A stretch of 64,000 nucleotides of DNA from Bacteroidales bacterium (lineage in GTDB: Bacteria; Bacteroidota; Bacteroidia; Bacteroidales; UBA932). Position numbers and translations under genes: made by a program. The notes under the pieces were generated by a model that made no database searches, was not told where the DNA came from, and worked only from the letters and a program-made list of their open reading frames with translations. Shown here one piece after another: positions 25,077 to 32,412 of the stretch (position 1 is its first letter; every line of letters starts with the position of its first letter). Location: the NCBI GenBank assembly GCA_017412645.1, contig JAFPWX010000021.1, positions 1 to 64,000 on the forward strand. Direction: 5' to 3'.

Positions 25077-26282
25077 ATGAAAAAGCTGATCGTTTTTTGC
25101 CTGGCGGTCTTTGCAGCCGTTTCTGCAATGGCCCAGGGCGGTAACACCGGAGACGGCGGCGCCGACGGCGACTATATTTCCCTGGCCAAAAAGATTGCAG
25201 GCCTGGAAAAGAAGTCGGAAAACTTCAACCTGTTTGTCAACTACACTGCTGCATACCAGCAGACGCTCAATCCCTACGCTGCCGCTTTCAGGGCCAAAGC
25301 CCTGCGCCTGGAGATCAAGGGTGCGTTCGGCGAACATATCTCCTACCGCTTCCGCCACAGGCTCAACGGTTCCGGAGTCCCGCGCAGCGAAGACAATTTC
25401 GCATCTGCCACAGACATGGCCATGGTGGGTTGGCGCTTTAATGACAGGTTCGAGATACTTGGAGGCAAGATTTGCCAGTACTGGGGAGGTTTCGAGTACG
25501 ATGAGAACCCCATGTACATTTACGAGTACTGTGATCTGCTGGACCGCATGGACATTTTCTTCGGAGGAGTGGCACTCGTATACCACCCGGTGCCCAGCCA
25601 GGAGTTCGTCTTCAACGTTACCAATACCTTCAACGGCAAGTTCGAAGATGAATACGGAGCCGGCGCCGTCTCTGCCGGAGGCAACTACAGGCTCAAGGGG
25701 CTCAATTACCCCTTTACCTACATTCTGAACTGGAACGGCAGTTTCCTGAACGGTAGATTCAAAACCCGCTGGGCGTTGGGAAGCAGCGCTCTTGCAAAGG
25801 GAACCGTGACTCCAGGAACCGACGTTATCCTCGGAGAACAGCATACTTATCTGGCATATCTGGGCCAGATGCTCCATCTGCCCAAATTCCAGTTCTATCT
25901 GGACGCGTACCTGAATCATGAGGATCTGGACCGCACCCGCATCGCATCGGAACTCTTGTGCCCCGCCAGCACCTACCTTCTGAACGTGGACTACGCCAGT
26001 TTCGTGGCCAAAGCCAACTGGCAGTTCGCTCCCAAATGGAACTTCATAGGCAAGCTGATGTACGAAACAGCCAGCACGACTGATTTCAAGAATTTCCGCA
26101 GGTCTGTCGGCTTTGTCACATGCATGGAATACTATCCCGTGGATGACCAGGATCTCTGCTTCTTCCTTGCCTACGTTCGGAAAGACCGCAGTTTCTCATC
26201 AGAATGCGGCCTCCCGGCGGCATTGGCCGTCGGCGTGAATCGAGCCGAACTGGGTATCATGTACCGCATCAAAGCATACTAG
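25077..26282 (+). CDS. outer-membrane porin (OprO/OprP-like beta barrel)
   Basis: 401 residues from the ATG at 25077 (signal peptide to AMAQ). After a short helical segment, probably a coiled coil (SLAKKIAGLEKKSENF), the protein is a run of alternating amphipathic strands ending in an aromatic/polar terminus (AELGIMYRIKAY) as expected of a barrel. FRHRLNGSG, EILGGKICQYWGGFEYDENP and a Tyr-rich loop recall the phosphate-selective porin family, but selectivity cannot be read. The stop is directly followed by the 5-alpha-reductase ATG, so it may bring the hydrophobic or sulfated substrate of that operon across the outer membrane. Confidence 0.75.
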   Translation: MKKLIVFCLAVFAAVSAMAQGGNTGDGGADGDYISLAKKIAGLEKKSENFNLFVNYTAAYQQTLNPYAAAFRAKALRLEIKGAFGEHISYRFRHRLNGSGVPRSEDNFASATDMAMVGWRFNDRFEILGGKICQYWGGFEYDENPMYIYEYCDLLDRMDIFFGGVALVYHPVPSQEFVFNVTNTFNGKFEDEYGAGAVSAGGNYRLKGLNYPFTYILNWNGSFLNGRFKTRWALGSSALAKGTVTPGTDVILGEQHTYLAYLGQMLHLPKFQFYLDAYLNHEDLDRTRIASELLCPASTYLLNVDYASFVAKANWQFAPKWNFIGKLMYETASTTDFKNFRRSVGFVTCMEYYPVDDQDLCFFLAYVRKDRSFSSECGLPAALAVGVNRAELGIMYRIKAY

Positions 26283-27047
26283 ATGCAGGGAGCATTCAAC
26301 ATTTTTTTACTTGTGATGGCCATCTTTGCTGTGGTCGTGTTCGTGGCGCTCTATTTCGTGAACGCAGGTTACGGAAAATTCTACAACAAGAGCTGGGGTC
26401 CCACTCTCGACAACCATCTGGGCTGGTTCATTATGGAAGCCCCGGTATTCGTGGCCATGCTGGCTCTCTGGTGGCTTTCAGATCGCCGCAGCGACTACGT
26501 CAGGCTGGTTTTCCTGCTTCTGTTCGAGACTCATTACTTCCACCGTTCCTTCATCTTTCCGCTGCAACTCCGCGGCCATAACCGCATGCCGTGGGCCATC
26601 GTAGGCATGGGGGCCCTGTTCAACACCCTGAATGCTTTCATGCAGGGAGGCTGGATATTCTTCATTTCTCCCGCTGACATGTACCCTGTGGAATGGCTCA
26701 GAAGTCTGCCCTTCATAGCCGGCACCGTCGTGTTTGCTATGGGGATGTTCATCAATATCCAGTCCGATACCATCATACGCAATCTCCGTCAGCCGGGCGA
26801 CACCGCTCATTACCTTCCCAAGGGTGGATTGTTCCGCTACGTGGCAAGCGCCAATTATCTTGGAGAATTCATGGAATGGGCCGGTTTCGCGCTCCTCACC
26901 TGGTCGTGGGCCGGAGCCGTATTCGCTCTCTGGACATTCGCGAATCTCGCTCCCAGGGCAGCTCGTACCCATGATCTCTATGCCACTGAATTCCCCGAAG
27001 AATTCGACCCTCAGAAGGTCAAACGCATCATACCCTTCATCTATTAG
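26283..27047 (+). CDS. 3-oxo-5-alpha-steroid 4-dehydrogenase (steroid 5-alpha-reductase) homologue
   Basis: 254 residues, seven or so membrane helices, the size of human SRD5A1/2. The resemblance is strong along the length: HYFHRSFIFPLQLRG, then NIQSDTIIRNLRQPGDT, then PKGGLFRYVASANYLGEFME. E52 (in WFIMEAPVF) and Y85 (in HYFHR) occupy the places of the SRD5A2 residues that hold the 3-keto group, and N191 in the ANYLGE motif that of the NADPH-contacting Asn. The family reduces the C4-C5 double bond of 3-oxo-delta4 steroids with NADPH. It starts one base after the porin stop and precedes an OYE-type reductase and an SDR. Substrate (bile acid, sterol or another enone) is inferred. Confidence 0.9.
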   Translation: MQGAFNIFLLVMAIFAVVVFVALYFVNAGYGKFYNKSWGPTLDNHLGWFIMEAPVFVAMLALWWLSDRRSDYVRLVFLLLFETHYFHRSFIFPLQLRGHNRMPWAIVGMGALFNTLNAFMQGGWIFFISPADMYPVEWLRSLPFIAGTVVFAMGMFINIQSDTIIRNLRQPGDTAHYLPKGGLFRYVASANYLGEFMEWAGFALLTWSWAGAVFALWTFANLAPRAARTHDLYATEFPEEFDPQKVKRIIPFIY

Positions 27048-27048
27048 A

Positions 27049-28290
27049 ATGGAATCCCCCATCTTCACTCCGGTAAAAATCGGCCCCGTGACACTTCGCA
27101 ACCGCGTTATCCGTTCGGCTGCGTTCGAGAATATGGCCTACGGGAACAGCCCTTCGCAGGACCTTTACGACTATCATGTGGCCGTGGCCCGTGGCGGAGT
27201 GGGAATGACAACCCTTGCATATGCGTCGGTGAACCGCAGCGGCCTGTCGTTCGACGGTCAGCTTTGGATGCGCGAAGAGATAGTACCGGGCCTGAAACGC
27301 ATCACTGATGCGGTCCACGCCGAGGGCGCCAAGTGTTCCATACAGCTGGGCCACTGCGGCAACATGACCCATCGCGCCACCTGCGGATGCACCCCCGTAG
27401 GGGCATCGAGCGGATTCAACATCTACTCCCCCACGATAGTCCGGGGCCTCAAGGTCTCCGAACTGGATGCCCTTGTAGAAGACTTCGGCCATGCTGTGGA
27501 CCTTGCCCGCGAGGCCGGTTTCGACTGCGTGGAAATCCACGCTGGTCACGGCTACCTCATCAGCCAGTTCCTTTCGCCCTACACCAATCATCGGCACGAC
27601 GAATACGGAGGGTCGCTCCAGAATCGTATGCGCCTCATGCAGAGGGTGATACGCTGTGTGCTCGAGCATGCCGGCAGAGACATGGGCGTGATCGTAAAGA
27701 TGAACATGCACGACGGCTTCCGCGGAGGAATGCAGCGGGCCGAGTGCCTGGAAGTTGCTCGCGAGCTGGAGCGTCTTGGAGTGCACGCCCTTGTGCTGTC
27801 GGCCGGCTTCGTGAGTCGCGCCCCAATGGAAGTGATGCGCGGCGCCATGCCAATCCGCACCTTCGCGCATTACATGGACCCCCGCAAGTTCTGGTGGCTC
27901 CAGGCCATGCTTTACCTTGCCGGCCATATGCTCATCCCCACCGTTCCGTTCAAGGAAGGCTATTTCCTGGAAGACGCCATGGAGTTCCGTGCAGCGGTGA
28001 AGTTGCCACTCATCTACGTGGGCGGCCTCAATACAAAAGAAAAGATGGAAGAGGTGCTGGCAGCGGGCTTCCAGGGTCTTCAGATGGCCAGGGCGCTAGT
28101 GCGCGACACCGACTTCGTGAACAAACTCCGTACGGGCGAGACAACATGCAGCGGCTGCGGCCATTCCAATTACTGCATCGCCCGCATGTACACCCTTGAA
28201 ATGAAATGCAATCGCTGCGTGGAAGGCCTTCCTGCCTCACTTCGCCGCGAAATAGATAAGGCTGAAAAGAGATGGAAGGATACACCATAG
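27049..28290 (+). CDS. old-yellow-enzyme-family FMN reductase with C-terminal cysteine cluster
   Basis: 413 residues. TIM-barrel FMN domain with the diagnostic VEIHAGHGYLISQFLSP (162-178) and the YGGSLQNR segment. The catalytic Tyr is Y169. After the barrel comes a cysteine group C367, C370, C376, C387, C390 (CxxC-x5-C-x10-CxxC), which could bind a [4Fe-4S] cluster as in the BaiCD / 2,4-dienoyl-CoA reductase branch. The spacing is not the standard one and the second, FAD/NAD-binding half of that branch is missing. Such enzymes reduce enones, including 3-oxo-delta4 steroids to the 5-beta form. It lies between the 5-alpha-reductase and SDR genes, overlapping the latter by 19 bases. Confidence 0.88.
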   Translation: MESPIFTPVKIGPVTLRNRVIRSAAFENMAYGNSPSQDLYDYHVAVARGGVGMTTLAYASVNRSGLSFDGQLWMREEIVPGLKRITDAVHAEGAKCSIQLGHCGNMTHRATCGCTPVGASSGFNIYSPTIVRGLKVSELDALVEDFGHAVDLAREAGFDCVEIHAGHGYLISQFLSPYTNHRHDEYGGSLQNRMRLMQRVIRCVLEHAGRDMGVIVKMNMHDGFRGGMQRAECLEVARELERLGVHALVLSAGFVSRAPMEVMRGAMPIRTFAHYMDPRKFWWLQAMLYLAGHMLIPTVPFKEGYFLEDAMEFRAAVKLPLIYVGGLNTKEKMEEVLAAGFQGLQMARALVRDTDFVNKLRTGETTCSGCGHSNYCIARMYTLEMKCNRCVEGLPASLRREIDKAEKRWKDTP

Positions 28291-29090
28291 TTACCGGAGC
28301 TACCGGAGGAATGGGAGCGGCCGCAGTGGAGGCGCTGGCGTCTGCCGGCCGGCCGGTGCTCATGGCCTGCCGGAGCGAGGCCAAGGCGCAGGCTCTGCGC
28401 GATCGGGTGATGCAGCGCTTCCCAGGTGCACAACTCGGCTTCGAGCTCCTGGACCTGTCTTCCATCGCATCCGTAAAGCGCTTTGCAGACGCCGTCCCGG
28501 AAGGCATAGCCGGGTTGTTCAACAACGCCGGCACAATGTCGCGGAGCGGCTTCGCCCTCACGGATGACGCTTTGGAATCCACCTTTGAGGTAAACTATTT
28601 CGGCCCCTGGCTGCTCACCAATCTGCTTCTGCCCAAAATGGCTCCGGACGCAGCCGTGGTGAACATGGTGTCGCTCAGCAGCAAGTATGTCAGCTTTTCC
28701 GAAGAGTCCCTGCAGGCGTCGGCCGAAAGCTTCACACAACTCGGCTCGTATGCCGCCAGCAAGCGGGCACTCATCTCCTTCAGCTGCGAACTTGCCAGGC
28801 GGCATCCTGAACTCCGGGTGAATATGGCCGACCCCGGAATCGTCGGCACGGACATACTCAATCTGGGCCGCTGGTTCGACCCGCTGCAGCGTGCCATCTT
28901 CAAGCCATTCTGCAAAACGCCTTCGCAAGGCGTGAAGCCTGCTCTCCGGGCACTGGAAGCGCAATGCTCCTGCCGTTATTTCGTCGGCCATGGCAACAAA
29001 GCCCTCCCCCGCCGCTATGATACTCCCGAACTCGACTGCCGGGTCTGGGAGGCTACGGAACGCATTTTGAAAGGAATCCAGAGCCGATGA
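28272..29090 (+). CDS. short-chain dehydrogenase/reductase (retinol/hydroxysteroid dehydrogenase-like)
   Basis: 272 residues, classical SDR. Cofactor motif TGATGGMG (8-15), NNAG (84-87), catalytic Ser near 134-137 (VSLSSKY), and Y160 and K164 of YxxxK in GSYAASKRALISF. R34 after the second strand suggests NADP(H). The overall layout resembles retinol dehydrogenases and some 3-beta-hydroxysteroid dehydrogenases. It starts within the last codons of the OYE gene and ends in an ATGA overlap with the CotH gene, so it belongs to the same operon. Interconversion of a 3-oxo and 3-hydroxy group of the same substrate is the natural guess. Confidence 0.9.
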   Translation: MEGYTIVTGATGGMGAAAVEALASAGRPVLMACRSEAKAQALRDRVMQRFPGAQLGFELLDLSSIASVKRFADAVPEGIAGLFNNAGTMSRSGFALTDDALESTFEVNYFGPWLLTNLLLPKMAPDAAVVNMVSLSSKYVSFSEESLQASAESFTQLGSYAASKRALISFSCELARRHPELRVNMADPGIVGTDILNLGRWFDPLQRAIFKPFCKTPSQGVKPALRALEAQCSCRYFVGHGNKALPRRYDTPELDCRVWEATERILKGIQSR

Positions 29091-30514
29091 AACGTCTTTT
29101 CGCATTTTTTCTCCTGGCCGTTCCGGTGCTGTTCACGCAGTGCCGGCAGGAACCGTTGTTCGTGGATCCGGAGAAGGCGGAAAACGGGGAAGCAACTGAT
29201 CCTAATGGAGAGAGCGACGACGCCGATGAAGTGAACTGGGAGGCGGCGTTCGACTATGTGTACGACAGTTCCGTGATTCCGGAGATTCACGTGACGGTGA
29301 GCGAGGAGCAGTGGAACAAGCTTCTTGCCGCTTTCGACAAGAACGCCGACACACAGGAATTCGTGGAATGCGACGTCCGCTATTTGAAGGGCAAGGAGAT
29401 TGTTCATGTTAGCCGGGCTGGGCTCAGGCTTAAGGGTAACACGTCCCGCAGGCGGCCAATGGACGGGAACGGCGCCTGGCATCACTGTCACTACAGCGTA
29501 GATTTCCACAAATACGTAAAGGATGCCGCTCACACACTTAAAGGTGTTCGCAGAGTGGATCTCAAATGGTTCAAAGACGACCCAGCCTACGTTCGCGAAA
29601 TCTACTGCTACGACCTTTTCCGTCGCTACGGAGTATGGACGGCCGTGAACGACATCTACTCACGCCTTTGGATAAAAGTCGGAAATAGGGCAGAAGCCTA
29701 CCTTGGCGTGTATGGAATGCTCGAGCACATCGACAAAAACTATCTCCGCGCCCGAAAAAAGGATTTCGGTGACGAAGACGGCAACCTCTGGAAGTGCCGC
29801 TACCCCGCCGACCTCAAGAGCCCCGACGCCAACATCGGAATAGACGAGAACAAGAGTACCCACACCTACGAGCTGAAGACCAACAAGGAAGAGGGATTCT
29901 CTGCCGCCAAGGCCCAGCTTCAGGATTTTATACGGAAACTGAACTCCCTTTCCGGCAGCGCTTTCAATGAATGGATAGCTTCTGTGATGGATGTGGATCT
30001 GCTGTTACGCACCTACGCTGTGAACGTTGCCGTGGGCATGTGGGACGACCACTGGAACAATAGCAACAATTACTACCTGTACTTCAGTAACACCGACTCC
30101 GGCTCGTACAAGGTTTTCTTCATCCCATACGATTACGACAACACTCTCGGCACTTCCGCCGACTGCGGAGTACAGAGTGACTCCGGACGGCAGGATCCCC
30201 TCTCCTGGGGGCACAGCAGCTATCCGCTAATGACAAAGGTACTTGCTAATTCAGTCTGGAGAGAAAGCTATAAAGGGTATCTGCGGGAACTCTGTGCCGA
30301 AGGCGGGCTCTTTCACTGGAGGAGTTCGGATTCCAGAATCAAGGCATGGCAGGCCACCATCAAAGATTACGTGTCCAACGACACGGGGGAAGATATGGCT
30401 ATCAAGGACCGTCCGGCCGGCTGGGGCAATCATTATGAATATCGCATCATGGACACCGGCTCATCGAACAATTACTTCAAGGTAAAAGCAGCTGCGGTAG
30501 CTGCGATGCCTTAA
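29087..30514 (+). CDS. CotH-kinase family lipoprotein
   Basis: 475 residues. Lipobox LFTQC gives a lipoprotein, followed by an acidic linker (ENGEATDPNGESDDADE) typical of surface-exposed lipoproteins in this phylum. The CotH domain begins at about residue 65 (IPEIHVTVSEEQW) and includes RLKGNTSRR, YLGVYGMLEHIDKNYL and the metal-binding pair D349/D351 in IPYDYDNTLG. CotH proteins are atypical protein kinases. In other bacteria they are linked to spore coats or cellulosomes. The start overlaps the SDR stop (ATGA), which puts it in the reductase operon. Its stop codon overlaps that of a second CotH gene on the other strand. The target is unknown. Confidence 0.87.
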   Translation: MKRLFAFFLLAVPVLFTQCRQEPLFVDPEKAENGEATDPNGESDDADEVNWEAAFDYVYDSSVIPEIHVTVSEEQWNKLLAAFDKNADTQEFVECDVRYLKGKEIVHVSRAGLRLKGNTSRRRPMDGNGAWHHCHYSVDFHKYVKDAAHTLKGVRRVDLKWFKDDPAYVREIYCYDLFRRYGVWTAVNDIYSRLWIKVGNRAEAYLGVYGMLEHIDKNYLRARKKDFGDEDGNLWKCRYPADLKSPDANIGIDENKSTHTYELKTNKEEGFSAAKAQLQDFIRKLNSLSGSAFNEWIASVMDVDLLLRTYAVNVAVGMWDDHWNNSNNYYLYFSNTDSGSYKVFFIPYDYDNTLGTSADCGVQSDSGRQDPLSWGHSSYPLMTKVLANSVWRESYKGYLRELCAEGGLFHWRSSDSRIKAWQATIKDYVSNDTGEDMAIKDRPAGWGNHYEYRIMDTGSSNNYFKVKAAAVAAMP

Positions 30515-32412
30515 AACTTGTTGATCTCGGTGTTAAGCCACTCCAGACGCGAAGAATAGAAGCGTTTCAGATAATCCACTTCCGCAGCGTAAGTGCCCAA
30601 CACGACGTAGTTGGGCCATACGTATGTATAAAGGATAGGCCAGCGATCGAAATTCCTATCGGCGGCTTCCTTCACTCTCTCATAGCAGGAATCGATATAG
30701 GCCGGCACTTCGCTTAGCTTAGGATATACCTCATTCCAACGAGCCTTTACTTTCGCCAGGAAGGCAGGGTCCTTCATCAGGTAATAATACCAACCAGTTC
30801 CGTAACCTCCGCGGCCGTTGTAACGTATGAACCAGCCTTCAGACGTATTTGTAAGACCGTAATAATCATCAAAGTAATCACAGTTACCAAGAGTAAAATC
30901 GAAATCCCAGACATGGTACATTTCGAGTTTCTTACCCTTTTCTTTGGTAATGAAGGTGCTTTTGCGAAGATTGCCGTCGACGTTTTTCGTAAGTTCCTGA
31001 ATAATGTAGTTGTTCACCCAGGAATCCACATCGATATAACGGGCATATCCACTTGCAGGATCCGCATAATACGATGACTTGAGTGCGTTTTCGAAGCTTT
31101 TGAAATAATTCTTCACGTAACTCCGTTGAGCCGAAGTGGGTTCTTCAGGATCTTTAAACATCATCGGGACGCCCATATCAGTCCACCAGCAGCACTTTTC
31201 ATCCTGAGCCTCCTCAATCTCCAGATAATAATCTCCTGTTACGGCATCTCCACTGTTGTCGTTAGGCCCAGGCGGCGTTATGTCCACCCTGTGCTTGGCT
31301 ACTTCCTTATGATCCATGAAGTTATACAGCCCCAGGTACGATTCATTCAGATAGACCTCCACATCGAAAATCGCAGGAGTCCAACTGAATTCCAGTATCT
31401 CGGATACCTTCATAGCCACCGTATTGCGCAGAAGGGACTTATCCGCATAATTTGCGACCAATATCCAGTCCTTGTTTTTGGGAAGACCGAACATAGGCGC
31501 CTTTTCGTTCAATTTGATACGATAAGGTTTCTTGGGGAAACTATTCCATGTCGCATTTCCGCGACCTCTGATAAGCATGGGCGCTTCAAACTTTCTAACA
31601 TCCCATAGGCTCAGTCCTTCGTCCAGGATAGTGATATCGCCTGGAACCCAGGTAACCTTATCCTGTATTGGACGGGAGTTCTGTGTGCGTATATAAACCG
31701 TTGGGAAGCCACTGCCCTTCAGAACAACCTTGTATTTGAGCGTAGTGCCGTCGTAGAGCGTAAGCACATATTCAATCACTTCCGAGAAATCCTGTATCGT
31801 CTTGCGGCTCGTCTGTTCCACACCTCCCACAGAGAGAGACTTCCCTCTGTAGGAAAAATCAGGTATCAGCTTATAAGAATTGCAATCCTGAGGCAAATCA
31901 GCCATCAGACGCAATCCGTCACGGCTCGGGAGCAGATCCGATGTCAAGTTCTTATTATCTGCTGCGAGGAAAGTAAAATGGAAAAGGTTTGCTTCTTCGG
32001 TATTGGGAATCCGGAGTTCTCTGCCATTGCCCAACCAGAAATACAAGTCTGTAGTATTGTATGCGATACATACAATCGGAGAATCGCTGTCAGGGCAGGA
32101 ACGGTCTACCTCAATTCCACTCAGAATACGGTTGTAGGTCCATTCCCCTGTTCTCGGATCAACCGCCAGTGTTGGGAGATCCCTTATCGTACAGTCAAAT
32201 ACTTTAGGTCCATCCGGGGGGATAATCACAGAAGTATTGTCAGAGAAAACAAAGACGATGCCGTCGTCTGAATCGACGGCACCGTTGAACAAAGCTGAGG
32301 AGTAGTATTTCTCCGTCAGCGGAAAAGAATAAACCACTACATGTTCCTCTTCCTCCTTGACGCAGGAAAGCGCAAGGAGGGAGAAGAACAATATGATCAA
32401 ATATTTTTTCAA
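30511..32412 (-). CDS. second CotH-kinase family lipoprotein, in the PUL
   Basis: 633 residues. Lipobox ALSC (Cys17) followed by VKEEEEH, an acidic surface-export-type tail. About 250 residues of beta-rich domain precede the CotH part, which starts near RGRGNATWNSFPKKPYRIKL and continues with LNESYLGLYNFMDHKEV. The metal-binding pair is D503/D505 in VWDFDFTLGN. It is the last gene of the minus-strand SusC/SusD operon, with an ATGA overlap with the preceding gene. It differs clearly from the other CotH protein that converges on it, so they are not a recent duplication. Confidence 0.87.
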   Translation of the reverse strand: MKKYLIILFFSLLALSCVKEEEEHVVVYSFPLTEKYYSSALFNGAVDSDDGIVFVFSDNTSVIIPPDGPKVFDCTIRDLPTLAVDPRTGEWTYNRILSGIEVDRSCPDSDSPIVCIAYNTTDLYFWLGNGRELRIPNTEEANLFHFTFLAADNKNLTSDLLPSRDGLRLMADLPQDCNSYKLIPDFSYRGKSLSVGGVEQTSRKTIQDFSEVIEYVLTLYDGTTLKYKVVLKGSGFPTVYIRTQNSRPIQDKVTWVPGDITILDEGLSLWDVRKFEAPMLIRGRGNATWNSFPKKPYRIKLNEKAPMFGLPKNKDWILVANYADKSLLRNTVAMKVSEILEFSWTPAIFDVEVYLNESYLGLYNFMDHKEVAKHRVDITPPGPNDNSGDAVTGDYYLEIEEAQDEKCCWWTDMGVPMMFKDPEEPTSAQRSYVKNYFKSFENALKSSYYADPASGYARYIDVDSWVNNYIIQELTKNVDGNLRKSTFITKEKGKKLEMYHVWDFDFTLGNCDYFDDYYGLTNTSEGWFIRYNGRGGYGTGWYYYLMKDPAFLAKVKARWNEVYPKLSEVPAYIDSCYERVKEAADRNFDRWPILYTYVWPNYVVLGTYAAEVDYLKRFYSSRLEWLNTEINKF

